Origin: Bicyclus anynana
Lineage: Eukaryota > Arthropoda > Insecta > Lepidoptera > Nymphalidae
Reading direction: 5' to 3'
NCBI RefSeq assembly: GCF_947172395.1
Contig: NC_069093.1
Span: forward strand, 11,257,561 to 11,321,560
Length of the DNA: 64,000 nucleotides
Below, one piece after another: positions 53,313-64,000 of the stretch (positions are counted from its first letter, which is position 1; each line of letters starts with the position of its first letter). Made by a program: the position numbers and the translations under genes. Under the pieces are notes generated by a model, which did not search any database, was not told where the DNA came from, and saw only the letters and a list, made by a program, of their open reading frames with translations.

Positions 53313-56300
53313 CAGAATATATAATACATTCTAAAAATAATAACATCTCACTGGCACATATATTTAAATTAAACATACAATAACATACATTTTAATTTTC
53401 TTAGAAAAACACCATTCTTTGGGAAAAAGTCTAATTAAAAATATTCACACAAAGCCAATTAAAAGGTTAATAGCTAGGGTACGAAGTGTTTGGCCAGGCG
53501 CGGAAGTTCGTTGGTTTGCTAAATAGATATATGCAAACATGACACGTTATTGTTGTCGGTGAATGAACCGTGCATGTGGAGGTGGTGCTCGTAAAGCCAA
53601 AACTGGCCCCATCGATGATGGCGGATGACATCACTCCGAATAAGCTAGCAGCCACTTGAGAAAACAAGTGACATTTAAATAAGATGCCGAATCGAAAATG
53701 CTAAACAATTGAACAGTTACGCAGCGGAACTTGGCATACCGTCTGTCTGTAGTCTAAGAGACGGTGATACCTAGATCTTCGTCATGTTATAAATGTCAAT
53801 GATTGTCAGTCCATGCGTTTAATGTCGGTGAGTAAGCGTGGTTTTGTGGTTGTATTCAGTCTTTCTAACCGATAGTAGAGTCCTTAGTTATTACAAGCAA
53901 TAATCTAATACGAATTTTGGATTTCAATTGGAAAAATCCAGATACTCAATCGTCTAAGTATATTTTTGGAATATGACAAACCATGTCCCTAGTGGGCAGT
54001 CACTAATCTTCGAGGTAAACGTTGGTAAATGTTTGACTGGTTTCACATAACCAAGTATTTGGCGACTGAGGATATGGTTTATTTTCTTTTCTTCTCGAAT
54101 TCTTACGTTTTCCCGAAGAAAATTTTCACAAAATATGTATTATATATACTTGAACGATTGATGGTCTGGATTTTTCTGATCTGCTACCTCTTTCCAAACC
54201 ACCCAAACGTCATAGTGGCCCGTCATACTTAATAACGACGGGACCACGAGCTGACAATTACTGCCCAATCGTACTTAAATACGAGTAGTAAGTAGGCTGA
54301 CAAACTTTCAGCTTTTAGTAAATGACGGAAGTCCAGACACCACAGGCTCTTGAACTATTAGCGGCCCGTTCGCAATCGAAATGAATAATAACATAAGAAA
54401 ACAGAAGTTAAGTGGCGCGTATAAATTGGCTGGTAATCACCTGGCATCACCTGTCGAGACCCACGCGTGTCTGAGACTGCGCCGATACTAGTAATTACCA
54501 TAACTACCCGCAAGAAAACAATAGACAATTTACATTAAAATACAAATTGTGATCTTTCTCCAATATAAATCCATACTAATATACCTACTTGTACATATAT
54601 TTTCTGTGTTAATATATGAAAATCTGTTTGTATGTTACCTTTCACGGCTGCAAACCGACAATACAATTTCGATGAATCTTGGTACAGTGATAAATGAGAC
54701 CTCGAAAAAGAATAACCCTCCACTTTTTATCCCGCGTTAGTGCCTGGGAACTGAATTTTAGTGTAAAAGCAACCAAGGACACGACTTGAACGTATTAATG
54801 CAGACGAGTAAATATATGCCGTGTAAATCTCGTCTGCCTCCTATTAATGTGACAAACATGCTTCCAAATCTAATAAAAATAACGGACATTGTTCAAACTC
54901 GGAACGATTCGGTCAAAATGACAGATGTCCCATTGACAGATTTACAGTGTTCGTATTTCCGTAGGCGCACGCGCACAGGTAGATAATATAAATAAACAAC
55001 ACAAATTGTGTGTCTATGGAAGCTTTCAAGAAATCCTCTTTCGGGTGCCATTTTCTAATCACTATTTACGGACGCGTATCCTGTATAGCAGGGGAGCCGC
55101 AGAGGGGATTTAGGGATTCAATCGAGCACGCCAGGTGAACATAAGGAGGACTTTGCATGTTGTTGAGTACCTTCACCTGTATCCTTTATGTTGGTGGGTA
55201 CATTTAGGGCGACCAAAAGAAAACATATTCAGGAATACTCTACCAGATCAGATTTAGGAAGAGTAGCTAAAAAGTACTTTTCGAAAATCTGACGATTTGA
55301 GCGTACCTAACCTAAAAGAGTGGGAAGGTTATAAAGTTGCATATTAAAGGTTTTATATTTGTATTCTCGACACACGACAACGGTTAATTTTTTAAAGAAA
55401 TAATCGCAAAATTAGTAAAACATATTTAACATACATAACATATAATATAAATCAAATAACATCTACCGATTTTCACAAGACGAAGTCTAAATTGTCATTA
55501 AAATCATTCCACACCACTGAAAGGCGAAATGTTACATTTAGTTTTCTATCATTTAATCTACCAAATCTATTAGGTCCGCGTGACGTAGTCAATCCACATT
55601 TAGTATCATGGGCTCCTATACCAATAGATATCTGTGTGGAAAGCCCATGAAATCGTTTACAGCGATGAAGAGATAAGACAAGGGCATCGCCAGACGCGTT
55701 CAGGATTAAATATTTACAGAGTGCGAGGAAACATAAATAGTGTACGTCCGACGGCATTCGTTAGTGCAGTTAATTGCATTCGTCATACCGCCTCGAGGGT
55801 TTATTGATTGTCCTGGAATCGGATCTCGTTGTCAAAACATACCTAAAGCTCGCACTGATTCCGACTGAATTATTGCAGAGATTTACATTTTCGTTGTTTT
55901 TTTTTTGCGATCTCTATTTTTTTTTTATAGAGAAAGAATACAATAAGGAACTTACGCTAATTTATCGTAATAGCTATACAAATCATACCCACGTGGAATG
56001 GTGGCAAAAATACTGGCTGCATTTCCGCGCTGGACAGCCAGGCTGATCCTTTGCGCAAAAAATGAGCCAGCCCTTGTGTCATATTATTCCATATTTTCCA
56101 GATAAGGAAGCCTAAAACTTATACTAATAAATTAATATCACACCAATTACCTACGTTACGAAATCTTAAAATATATAGATTTCCTGGATTAACACATAGG
56201 GTAAAATTACTCCGGAAAAATCTATGGTTCTCACGGGATTTGGCAAGACAAATGGCACAAACTTAATGGCTATATCGTGTTTAGTTTATTCAGGAGTTCT

Positions 56301-57051
56301 TCCAATTCCATGATGAGACCAGCTCCAAGATGCTTACGTAAATTAAAAAACTATGCGTATACTTACTTCTTCAATATTTTAATTAACTAATAACAAGGTT
56401 CGACAATCCATGATGTAGATAATTAATGAAGAATCTCGTACTTTACAGAGAAAATAATTTAAGCGTCTATAATTTTTTCACATGCTTCGGTTCCGCGAGC
56501 AATTAAAAAGGTGAACATTATTTAAAAGTGTAGTGGGTCATTGTTTTGAAATATACGGGTTTAAATGGTATAATTTCATGGCGGGTGAACAACGCAATTA
56601 GTTAGCGGGGCGACGTGAGAGCACCGATAGCCATCTGCTGTTGCTGGGGAGTACGCTGGACTCGGGTTAACCTGAACAGTTCACACTCACGTGAGTTTGC
56701 GTTCTCACGGGCCGCGGCTGTAGACTTTCGGACAAGCGCCTGTAGTCATCGATATAAATCGTTAGATGGGCCCCTCCATACTAAAGAACGCACAATTTTA
56801 TGTCATTACCCAAAGACGTGCACGCACATCTTATCTTAGTAGGTAACTAACGCATGCTGTGAGTGGACGTGGACTTTACTGTTTACTGTTTTCTGTTTTT
56901 TTTTATTTTAATCCCTTAATGATGCTTTCGTGTTCATTTTGGAAGTGTAAAAATAAAACCCACAACATGAATAAAGAGAAATGTGTTACGAGTGATGACA
57001 TACTCAATGTGCGAAACCAATGATAATTCCGCGAAGCTTTGAGGCCCATCT
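53313..57051. other. DNA without recognised genes
   Basis: Includes a GC-richer patch at 56600-56780 with 'ctcacgtgagtttgcg', which could be a leader exon or promoter but has no supporting partner. Short ORFs at 54786 and 55473 (minus) match no family I know. Confidence 0.45.
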
Positions 57052-57243
57052 AACGATCTACGAAAGCTGAAGAGTTTGTTTGATTGATTGAACGCGCTAA
57101 TCTCTGGAACTACTGGTCCGATTTGAAAAATTCTTTCAGTGTTCGATAGCCCATTTATTGAGGAAGGCTATAGGCTATATATTATCCCTGTATTCCTACG
57201 GGAACGGGAACCACGCGGGTGAAACCGCGCGGCGTCAGCTAGT
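57052..57243 (-). repeat. interspersed repeat D, full copy
   Basis: Reverse complement of 62583-62772: 'aaagctgaagagtttgtttg', 'acgcgctaatctctgg', 'gtattcctacgggaacggga' and 'acgcgggtgaaaccgcgcgg'. Confidence 0.75.
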
Positions 57244-57539
57244 CTATGGTATAAACTTTTCCGTTGACGAGATTATCCTTCTGTTTGCTTTAAATTAGTT
57301 TAATAGTGTGCGCACACAGCGCTAACTGGTGCCGCGTGTTTGAGCGACGCATTAGCGGAGAGGTTGAGATGCATCTCGTCGCGTTCTCACGCCCACGTCA
57401 CTCTCTTCATCCGAACTATGCTTTATTGTTCTCGGATGCCTAGTTCTTAATCATACATCTGATTTCTAAAGACTTTCCAATATGCGAAATGTTTAATAAA
57501 TAACTGGCGTGGCTATGTTTATTTACATTGATTGGTGCT

Positions 57540-57590
57540 ACAGGGTGCTCGGGAGTATTTCCTATAACTCTGGGGTTATAATCTTTACCG
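57540..57590 (+). repeat. 'ctcgggagtatttcc' repeat fragment
   Basis: 'agggtgctcgggagtatttcc' and 'aactctggggttat' match 13858 and inverted 14275-14330. Confidence 0.5.
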
Positions 57591-57599
57591 AAAATTGAC

Positions 57600-57955
57600 G
57601 ATCGTGATAGCCTAGTGGATATGACCTCTGCCTACGATTCCGGAGGGTGTGAGTTCGAATCCGATCCGGGGCATGCACCTCCAACTTTTCAGTTGTGTGC
57701 ATTTTAAGAAATTAAATATCACGTGTCTTAAACGATGAAGGAAAACAGAAAGCTTTCTTAATTCTCTGCGTGTGTGAAGTCTGCCACGTCATTGGGCCAG
57801 CGTGGTGGACTATGGCCTAACTCCTCATGAGAGGGGTTAGTTAGGGATATCGTTCGTTATCAACCCATATTCGGCTCACTGCTCAGCTCGAGTCTCTTCT
57901 AAGAATGATCATAGAGGAAACTCGAGCTCAGCACTGAGCCGAATATGGGGTGATA
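57600..57955 (+). mobile_element. SINE family A plus inverted second tail
   Basis: Head and body at 57600-57840. Then 57866-57905 gives the tail in reverse ('aacccatattcggctcactg') and 57910-57955 gives it forward ('gaaactcgagctcagcactg'), forming an inverted tail pair. Confidence 0.75.
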
Positions 57956-58569
57956 ACTAGCGATATCCGCATGGGCTACCTAAGGCTACTTAAGGTATAC
58001 CAGATCTGAGTCAAATCAATCGCCAGAAAGCGGTTCTAATTTAGCTTCCAAAATAATATTCGAAAGAGTAATATAATTTTGCACATGCAATAAATTACGC
58101 TAACATGTCTAACTCTAATAGCTTTAGATTTTCAATACAATAAAAAAAGTTTGTATTGTACTTTCTACACCATAGTGAACGAATGTCACGTCTTATAATG
58201 CTTTAATGCAAAACGGAACTAAAGATTTATCCCGCGCCACACAGGTTGTGTGTTGTTCCTAATCCGCAGTTACCGGGAACCATCATAAATACACAAGCCG
58301 AGTACACCGGACACTGTATCAATTGTTCCACGCAGCTAATGCGATGTTTACCTTACATTAGTTGTACCATGGGTTGAGGGGCCTGTGATAGTCAGACGTA
58401 CCTCTAGTTGGAAAGTTTGTCAGCTGCACAGTACTACGAGCTGTGTATAGGTGTGTATATGTTGGTCAATGAGTTGGGCCGTGGTTTTGGAAGGTTTTAA
58501 AGGTCCTTTGTACACACAATTGTATCTCTGTATATGTATGTACCTCTTTGTGAGAAATTACACCCCAAT

Positions 58570-58672
58570 TCCAGTCGCTTAGCTACATGGCAACTCTTCG
58601 AAATCTTTTTTAAGAGAACTTTGAGAGTCTCTAGCTAAGGGTTGCCAAAAAAAGAATCTGACGACTGGAAAC
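58570..58672. mobile_element. MITE-like element with 'ccagtcg' ends
   Basis: 'attccagtcgcttagctac' and 'gctaagggttgcc...tgacgactgga' are imperfect inverted ends; 'tggcaactctt' pairs with 'aagggttgcca'. Confidence 0.5.
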
Positions 58673-59179
58673 GTGATTTCTAATGATATCTCGCAGTAAA
58701 CAGTATATATGAAAAAAATACATTTTATGCATACATACCATCACGTCTATTTCCCACAGGGGTAGGCAAAGACCACGTCCTTCTTTCCTTACACGATCCT
58801 TGCAATCATTTTATTTCAAATTTAACAATTTTATTCATTTAAAAAAAAAAAAAAATTATTTCATTTATTCATTGCAATCATTCTTGCATCTTCCATTTCT
58901 CTCTTAGAAGTTCGTTGATCTAGGGTACTTCTGAGCTATAATGAGAATGTCCTTGTTTTGTTCCAGGCGCGTCCTTATAAATTACTATTTTATTAATCTT
59001 CTTTCATTCATCCTCTCTACGTCCCAAATCATCTAACCACACCTTTGGTTACTTCATCTTATATTATACCATACCGTCCTTTTATTAAACTATGTCTTAC
59101 TCTCTTATTCAGTAATACATCATACTCTTCAATGTTCTCACCTTCATATCACATCGCATTTTATACTAGGACAATTGCC

Positions 59180-59392
59180 AATCAGGACTGGACCTGGTGC
59201 TGGCTGCTGGTGGGAGGCTTCGGCCGTGGCTAGTTACCACCCTACCGACAAAGACGTACCGCCAAGCGATTTAGCGTTCCGGTACGATGTCGTGTAGAAA
59301 CCGAAAGGAGTGTGGATTTCATCCTCCTCTTAACAAGTTAGCCATCAGGTGAGATTGTAGTCAAGGGCTAACTTGTAAAGAATATAAAAAAA
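59180..59392 (+). mobile_element. SINE family B, 5' truncated
   Basis: 'ctggtgggaggcttcggccg', 'tggctagttaccaccctacc', 'gatttagcgttccggtacga' and 'agattgtagtcaagggctaa', then an A-run. Confidence 0.8.
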
Positions 59393-59862
59393 AACTCCGT
59401 CATTGGCTACCTTACTTACCTATGGTGGTACCATTCCTTCCTTTATAAAATGAGGAATGTCTGACTGTCGCAGGCTCCCCTTTTATCAGAAAAGCACCAG
59501 AAATAGAAGTCTTTGTTCCATATTCGCAGACTGAATACATTTGATAAAGGATTTGTGCCCAGTCGGTGGCCCTTCGATGTCTTTAATCCCGCTAAGCCGT
59601 TTTGAGTCGCTCGTAACTATTATGGCTGGCGAATAATTTAAGATCGATACAATATAATGTTTTTACTACTTACTAGAAGATGCCTACGACTTTATCAGCA
59701 TGAAATTAAAAGTGTTTCCAAATTTTTTTGGATTTGGAAGTATTTTCTGGCAAAAAAAGTAGCCTTTGAGAAAACACAGTTATTTATCATAGATACACTT
59801 GAGTTTTTGAATGGTTTTGTCCAACTCTGTTATTCACAAATTCCGCGGAAAACATGGATTTT

Positions 59863-59905
59863 CAGGGTTCCGAACGTACGTAGTACAACAACGGAACCCT
59901 TATAA
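59863..59905 (+). repeat. repeat G copy
   Basis: 'cagggttccgaacgtacgta' and 'acggaacccttataa', near-identical to 48430-48480. Confidence 0.65.
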
Positions 59906-59964
59906 TCCCCCTCGCGCACATTTTAATGTCTGTCTGTTTTCCTAAATGTATCGTATTCGAAACC

Positions 59965-60009
59965 AAGGATAAACACACATACACATTACACACACACACA
60001 CACACACTT
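59965..60009. repeat. (CA)n microsatellite
   Basis: Interrupted acacac run. Confidence 0.85.
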
Positions 60010-60461
60010 ACCCGAACTTGCCTTCATAACATTAGTGTTACGTAAGTATATTGCCCAGTGCTTAATAGAATTATAATTTGTACTTGTGTGTTTCTGTTGG
60101 TACATAAAATTACCTACTATGCTTTTTTCTATATATGACGATATATTTTTTATTATGTTAAAATTATATCGTCTATATTTTATAGCTACGAACTACATTT
60201 TGAGGCAATAAAGACATCGCCATAATTAAAAGTCTATCATCAGCTCGTAATTTGTATATTTTGGTATTATGATAAAGGACATAGAGATCGTTAATTAGAT
60301 CGTTAGCTAGGTGAGATCACGCGTCTCCGAGTGGGCAGACAATAGACGGCGGTGGGCGGGCGCGGCCAAAACGCGAGCCTACGCGAGCGCTGCCACCGAC
60401 CTCTGGCGCACGTGCTTTTTGACTAACTTTTGCACGAAATATGCGCAAACGATTTACATAG

Positions 60462-60727
60462 TCATCATTATTAACCCATATTCGGCTCACTGTTGACCAC
60501 GAGCCTAACCTCTCTCAGAACAATAGTCCACCACGCTGGCCCAATGCGGATTGGTAGACTTCACACGTAGAGAATTAAGAAAATTCTCAGGTATGCAGGT
60601 TTCCTTACCCGTTTGAGACACATGATATTTAATTTCTGAAAAGTTGAAGGTGCATGCCCCGGACTGTATTCGAACCTACGCTCTCTGAATCGAAGGCAGA
60701 GGTCATATCCACTAGGCTATCACGCCT
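60462..60727 (-). mobile_element. SINE family A
   Basis: Reverse complement from tail ('acccatattcggctcactg') to head ('gaggtcatatccactaggct', 'atcacgcctc'). Confidence 0.8.
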
Positions 60728-61804
60728 CTACATAGTAGAAAGCAATTTTATTAGACAGCAAAAACGGAGGTTAGCAAATAATAGGGACCGTATAAGCAAT
60801 CTTGGAACGCTACGTTACATCACAGCAGCATATAATCCATACAAATAAATGGAATTTAAGTGTATTTTTGGTTATTTTATAAACTCACTAATTATGCATA
60901 TATAAAAGTATAATAGGTTTAAGTACGTCTATTTATTTCTTACCTCTGAAATGGTTAGATAGACTGATTTTGGTAGAATTTTCACTGGCAGATAATTAAT
61001 TATACATATAAAGTAATATACAAAATATTATAACAATGGGAATTCGAAGCTTCCCATATCGATCGATTGAGACACAAATCGATTGAGTAATCTCCTAAAA
61101 AGATAACAAATGAAATAAAAAACGTAAGCATCAATTGAGAAGCGACCACTGAATAAATAAAGACGTACTATTTATACTTGAACCAGAATCGTATCATAAA
61201 TAATGAAATTAGGACGAGAAATGCACAAAAGGGACGGCATTATTAAATAGGCGTCCTTAACTAGCACTTGTCCTTTATTTATTAAAGTCCAGGGTGATAT
61301 ATCATCGGGCCACCAGCGCCGCTCGACGCGATCCCAGAGTCTTTATTGAGACGTGCGCTGGAGATATGTTTGTGTACGGGTGACAAATAAACACGCTTAC
61401 ATTATAAAAGTTAAAGACACCATACCGTTAGTTAGACGAATTTGTACGCTACGCTTTTAGTAAGAGAGTTGAATTTTATTTAACTTGATCAATTTGTACG
61501 GGCGTTCTTACATCTACATTTATAAAGTGTTACGCTTGTCTGACCGTACAGCTAATTTTTTTTTATAGAATATTAGCATGGTGTTTAGTTGACGAATATT
61601 TTCCTTTCCCCTCCCTAATTTCCAAGATCAGACAACATAACAGCTATACTAGAGTCAACAGTACAAATGCTAGTAAGTAAGTGGGTAACATGATATTTTG
61701 CAACATATCTTTCAGCAATTAGTTTTACTTTTTACATGTTACATTATTCCCAGTTTTTCTGCCAGTAAAATCTTCTGAACCGAAGTCACTAGGCACTATT
61801 CATT
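60728..61804. other. AT-rich DNA
   Basis: No gene or element was recognised. Confidence 0.5.
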
Positions 61805-62095
61805 ATCATTATCAACCCATTTACGGCTCATTGCTGAGCTCGAGTCTCCTCTCAGAATTCACCACGCTGGCCCAATGCGGATTGGTACACTTCATACACG
61901 CAGAAAATTAAGAAAATTCTCTAGCATGCAAGTTTCCTCACGATGTTTTTCCTTCACCGTTTGAGACACGTGATATTTAATTTCTTAAAATGCACACAAC
62001 TGAAAAGTTGAAGGTGCATGCCCCGGGCCGGATTCGAACCCAGACCCTCCCGAATGGGAGACAGAGGTCATATCCACTGCTATCACGGCTCTATC
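61805..62095 (-). mobile_element. SINE family A, near full length
   Basis: 'tatcaacccatttacggctc', 'ccacgctggcccaatgcgga', 'tttcctcacgatgtttttcc', B-box inverse 'ggattcgaaccc' and head inverse 'gaggtcatatccactgct'. Confidence 0.85.
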
Positions 62096-62582
62096 ACTAT
62101 ACTTACTAGGAATAAATGAATTTGATTTCATCCTCATTTGAACATATTCAAGGCGAGCCGAGTCACGGTGCTTTAGTAGTAGCGTGTAATTTTTCACGTA
62201 AGTGGGAGACGCTAACAGCGGGGGGGCGCCGACAAAGTGCGCAGGGCTCCACAGGGCTCCCCGGGCCACCGTTCCTCGCGTCGCACGCGGCATGCGGCGT
62301 GCCACTGTGATATTACTAATAACAATCACAAAATATATGATAAGTTTGGACACTAAGGCGAGTGAGTTATTGCCTTTGATTAGCGACACCTACACTACGA
62401 AGTTTGGACGCCAGACTGTTTGTGCTTTTCCAAACATACAATGAATTTTGTTTTTTATCGTTTTAGCCAGACAGACAGCCATCATCACTAAACTGTCTAC
62501 CTGGGTTTTTATACCTGTTTGTCTTATACCGTATACCGTTTTATCTACTAGTATGTACTATGTATGTGGCGTAGTATGCTGA

Positions 62583-62772
62583 CGCCGCGCGGTTTTACCC
62601 GCGTGGTTCCCGTTCCCGTAGGAATACAGGGAGAATATATAGCCTATAATCTTTCTCGATAAATGGACTATCTAACACTGAAAGAATTTTCCAAATCGGA
62701 CCAGTAGTTCATGAGATTAGCGCGTTCAATCAAACAAACAAACTCTTCAGCTTTATAATATTAGTATAGATA
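62583..62772 (+). repeat. interspersed repeat D, reference copy
   Basis: Starts 'gccgcgcggttttacccgcg', then 'ggttcccgttcccgtaggaa', 'caaatcggaccagtagttca' and ends 'tataatattagtatagat'. Four or more copies are in the window. Confidence 0.75.
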
Positions 62773-63404
62773 CTGATTAGGTATGTACCAATAGAAAAGT
62801 GAGTTTGTTGGTTTGATTGCTACCGTTTCGCTCTCTTAATTTACTACCAAACGTTCGTTATGAAATTAGTTATACAGAATACGACATACAGGGTGGTTTA
62901 TTCCAGAAGAAAATTACTGTTTCCTGGGACAAAAATAGTAACACACAAGTAAAGTAATTAACATTTAAATAATCAGGTATATTATATATGTGTACTTATT
63001 CTAAGAAAAGGAAAATTTTTAACTTCAGCGAAAAGATTAAAAACAGCTCAGCCTTTCAAAATTACTTACTATTAAGTGTGCCAAGTGTTAAAATTAAAAG
63101 CTACACAGCAAATAGAGAATTACGCAAGTCCAAGTAGCACTTCAAAGCCAATCGGCAAATGAATTATGTTTTCAACCCAAAAAGTTGCAGGCAATTGTCA
63201 AGCTTCAATGGAAAGGAACGCACACAATCTGGAAGTTGTCGAAATTCCGATGAAGTCATCAACGATACGAAATCAATTCGTCATTGATCGAACTGTGATC
63301 TACCGTCGTGACAGGTGCCCGGGCCCGACACGCTCTAAATCTGTATCGATTCGATCGATTATTCACAAAGAACCGAATATTGAGAGTCTAACATCGCAAG
63401 TAGG

Positions 63405-63862
63405 CAGTGCCGGATTGAGTTAGCGCGGGGCCTGTAGCAAATTTAAACAAAGGGCCCCTTTAGGTTAAAAAATAAATAAATACTAATTTGTTTTTTCCTC
63501 CAAAAGTAACCTTCATATTTAAATAATTGAAGGTTCAAATTTTCCTGAACTGTACAAATAGGAAGCAAGGAAGAATTATATATATTTTTTTTTTATCAAA
63601 ATTTTATGTTTATTACTGCGGAGATTCAAGTTTGAATAAAGTTTGAACAGTACGGGTATAAATCCTTGAATAACTATTCACCTTAAAATGATCTTCATAA
63701 GTAACTCTTTCATTCATTTCATGAATGACACTGCAGTTAGCAAAAAAATATATTTGTCAATATTGCCCACCAAAATTGACCTTCATATTTTTTTTCTCAG
63801 GCCCCCATCTACGGGGCCTATAGAAAATGCTACCTACCGCCCTATGGCTAATCCGGCGCTGA
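63405..63862. mobile_element. element with inverted 'gccggattgagttagcg' ends
   Basis: Begins 'cagtgccggattgagttagc...gggccttt' and ends 'ggggcctatag...ggctaatccggcgctgag', imperfect inverted ends about 460 bp apart. No intact ORF. Confidence 0.55.
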
Positions 63863-64000
63863 GTAGTGGTCACGTCGTTTACTAAAAAATCGATTGGTGA
63901 ATCGTGCGGAATGATAGCAATTGTTTGTCTAGCGTGTGAACATTTCTTTAACAGTTTTTCCTTAAGAAAACTAAAGCTGCAAAACCTATAAGGATAAATG

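Noticed and set aside
55473..55757. 94-codon minus-strand ORF
   Set aside because: No recognised family, no splice context, and its length is not surprising here.
62116..62444. GC-rich overlapping frames on both strands
   Set aside because: A local GC-rich patch leaves frames open by chance; no domain or splice support.
63166..63423. 85-codon plus-strand ORF
   Set aside because: No family recognised, and its end overlaps the start of a repeat with inverted ends.
1..64000. CRISPR arrays or bacterial operons
   Set aside because: The regular repeats are exon-derived or retroelement units without spacers, and the genes are spliced animal genes.

Overview
This window looks like lepidopteran (moth or butterfly) nuclear DNA. 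It is AT-rich, its genes are broken into short exons with GT-AG introns, and the rest is dense with tRNA-derived SINEs, RTE-type LINE tails, MITEs and a Penelope-like element array, in sequence styles typical of Lepidoptera. The species cannot be named from the sequence alone.

Layout. (1) 812-8212, plus strand: the 3' part of a USP22/nonstop-type ubiquitin hydrolase, the SAGA deubiquitinase. Its 5' exons lie left of the window. One coding exon and its splice donor have been amplified into a 138-bp, about 12-copy tandem array (3406-5094), and a later intron appears to use a GC donor. (2) 8213-17763: intergenic, repeat-rich, with a diverged tandem duplication at about 14930-16820. (3) 17764-25161: a Penelope-like retroelement array flanked by an 11-bp target-site duplication. 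It holds an inverted 5'-truncated copy, a direct 5'-truncated copy, two intact and nearly identical 814-codon copies, and a short head fragment of a further copy. Each terminal region has a hammerhead-ribozyme-like core. (4) 25434-32449, minus strand: a complete six-exon SPATA20-like (thioredoxin/DUF255) gene with a predicted mitochondrial presequence. Its penultimate exon is also partly tandem-duplicated (148 bp x 3) and sits between inverted repeat arms. (5) 32450-36000: the upstream region of SPATA20, with a candidate two-exon small ORF (33753-35852) and a perfect palindromic RFX X-box-like motif at 34534. (6) 36069-39422, plus strand: the first four coding exons of an EF-hand rhomboid (RHBDL1/3, rhomboid-4 type), including a 24-nt microexon. 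The membrane/protease exons were not found in the window. (7) 39423-64000: about 24.6 kb with no recognised exon, either a long rhomboid intron or intergenic DNA, full of SINEs, MITEs, LINE tails and several long perfect inverted repeats.

The three host genes have no obvious shared pathway: histone H2B deubiquitination, a probable redox/mitochondrial protein, and an intramembrane protease. The most unusual features are the exon-plus-donor tandem amplifications in two neighbouring genes and the young tandem/inverted Penelope array about 0.27 kb beyond the SPATA20 stop codon. All calls come from reading the sequence; no database search or transcript data were available.
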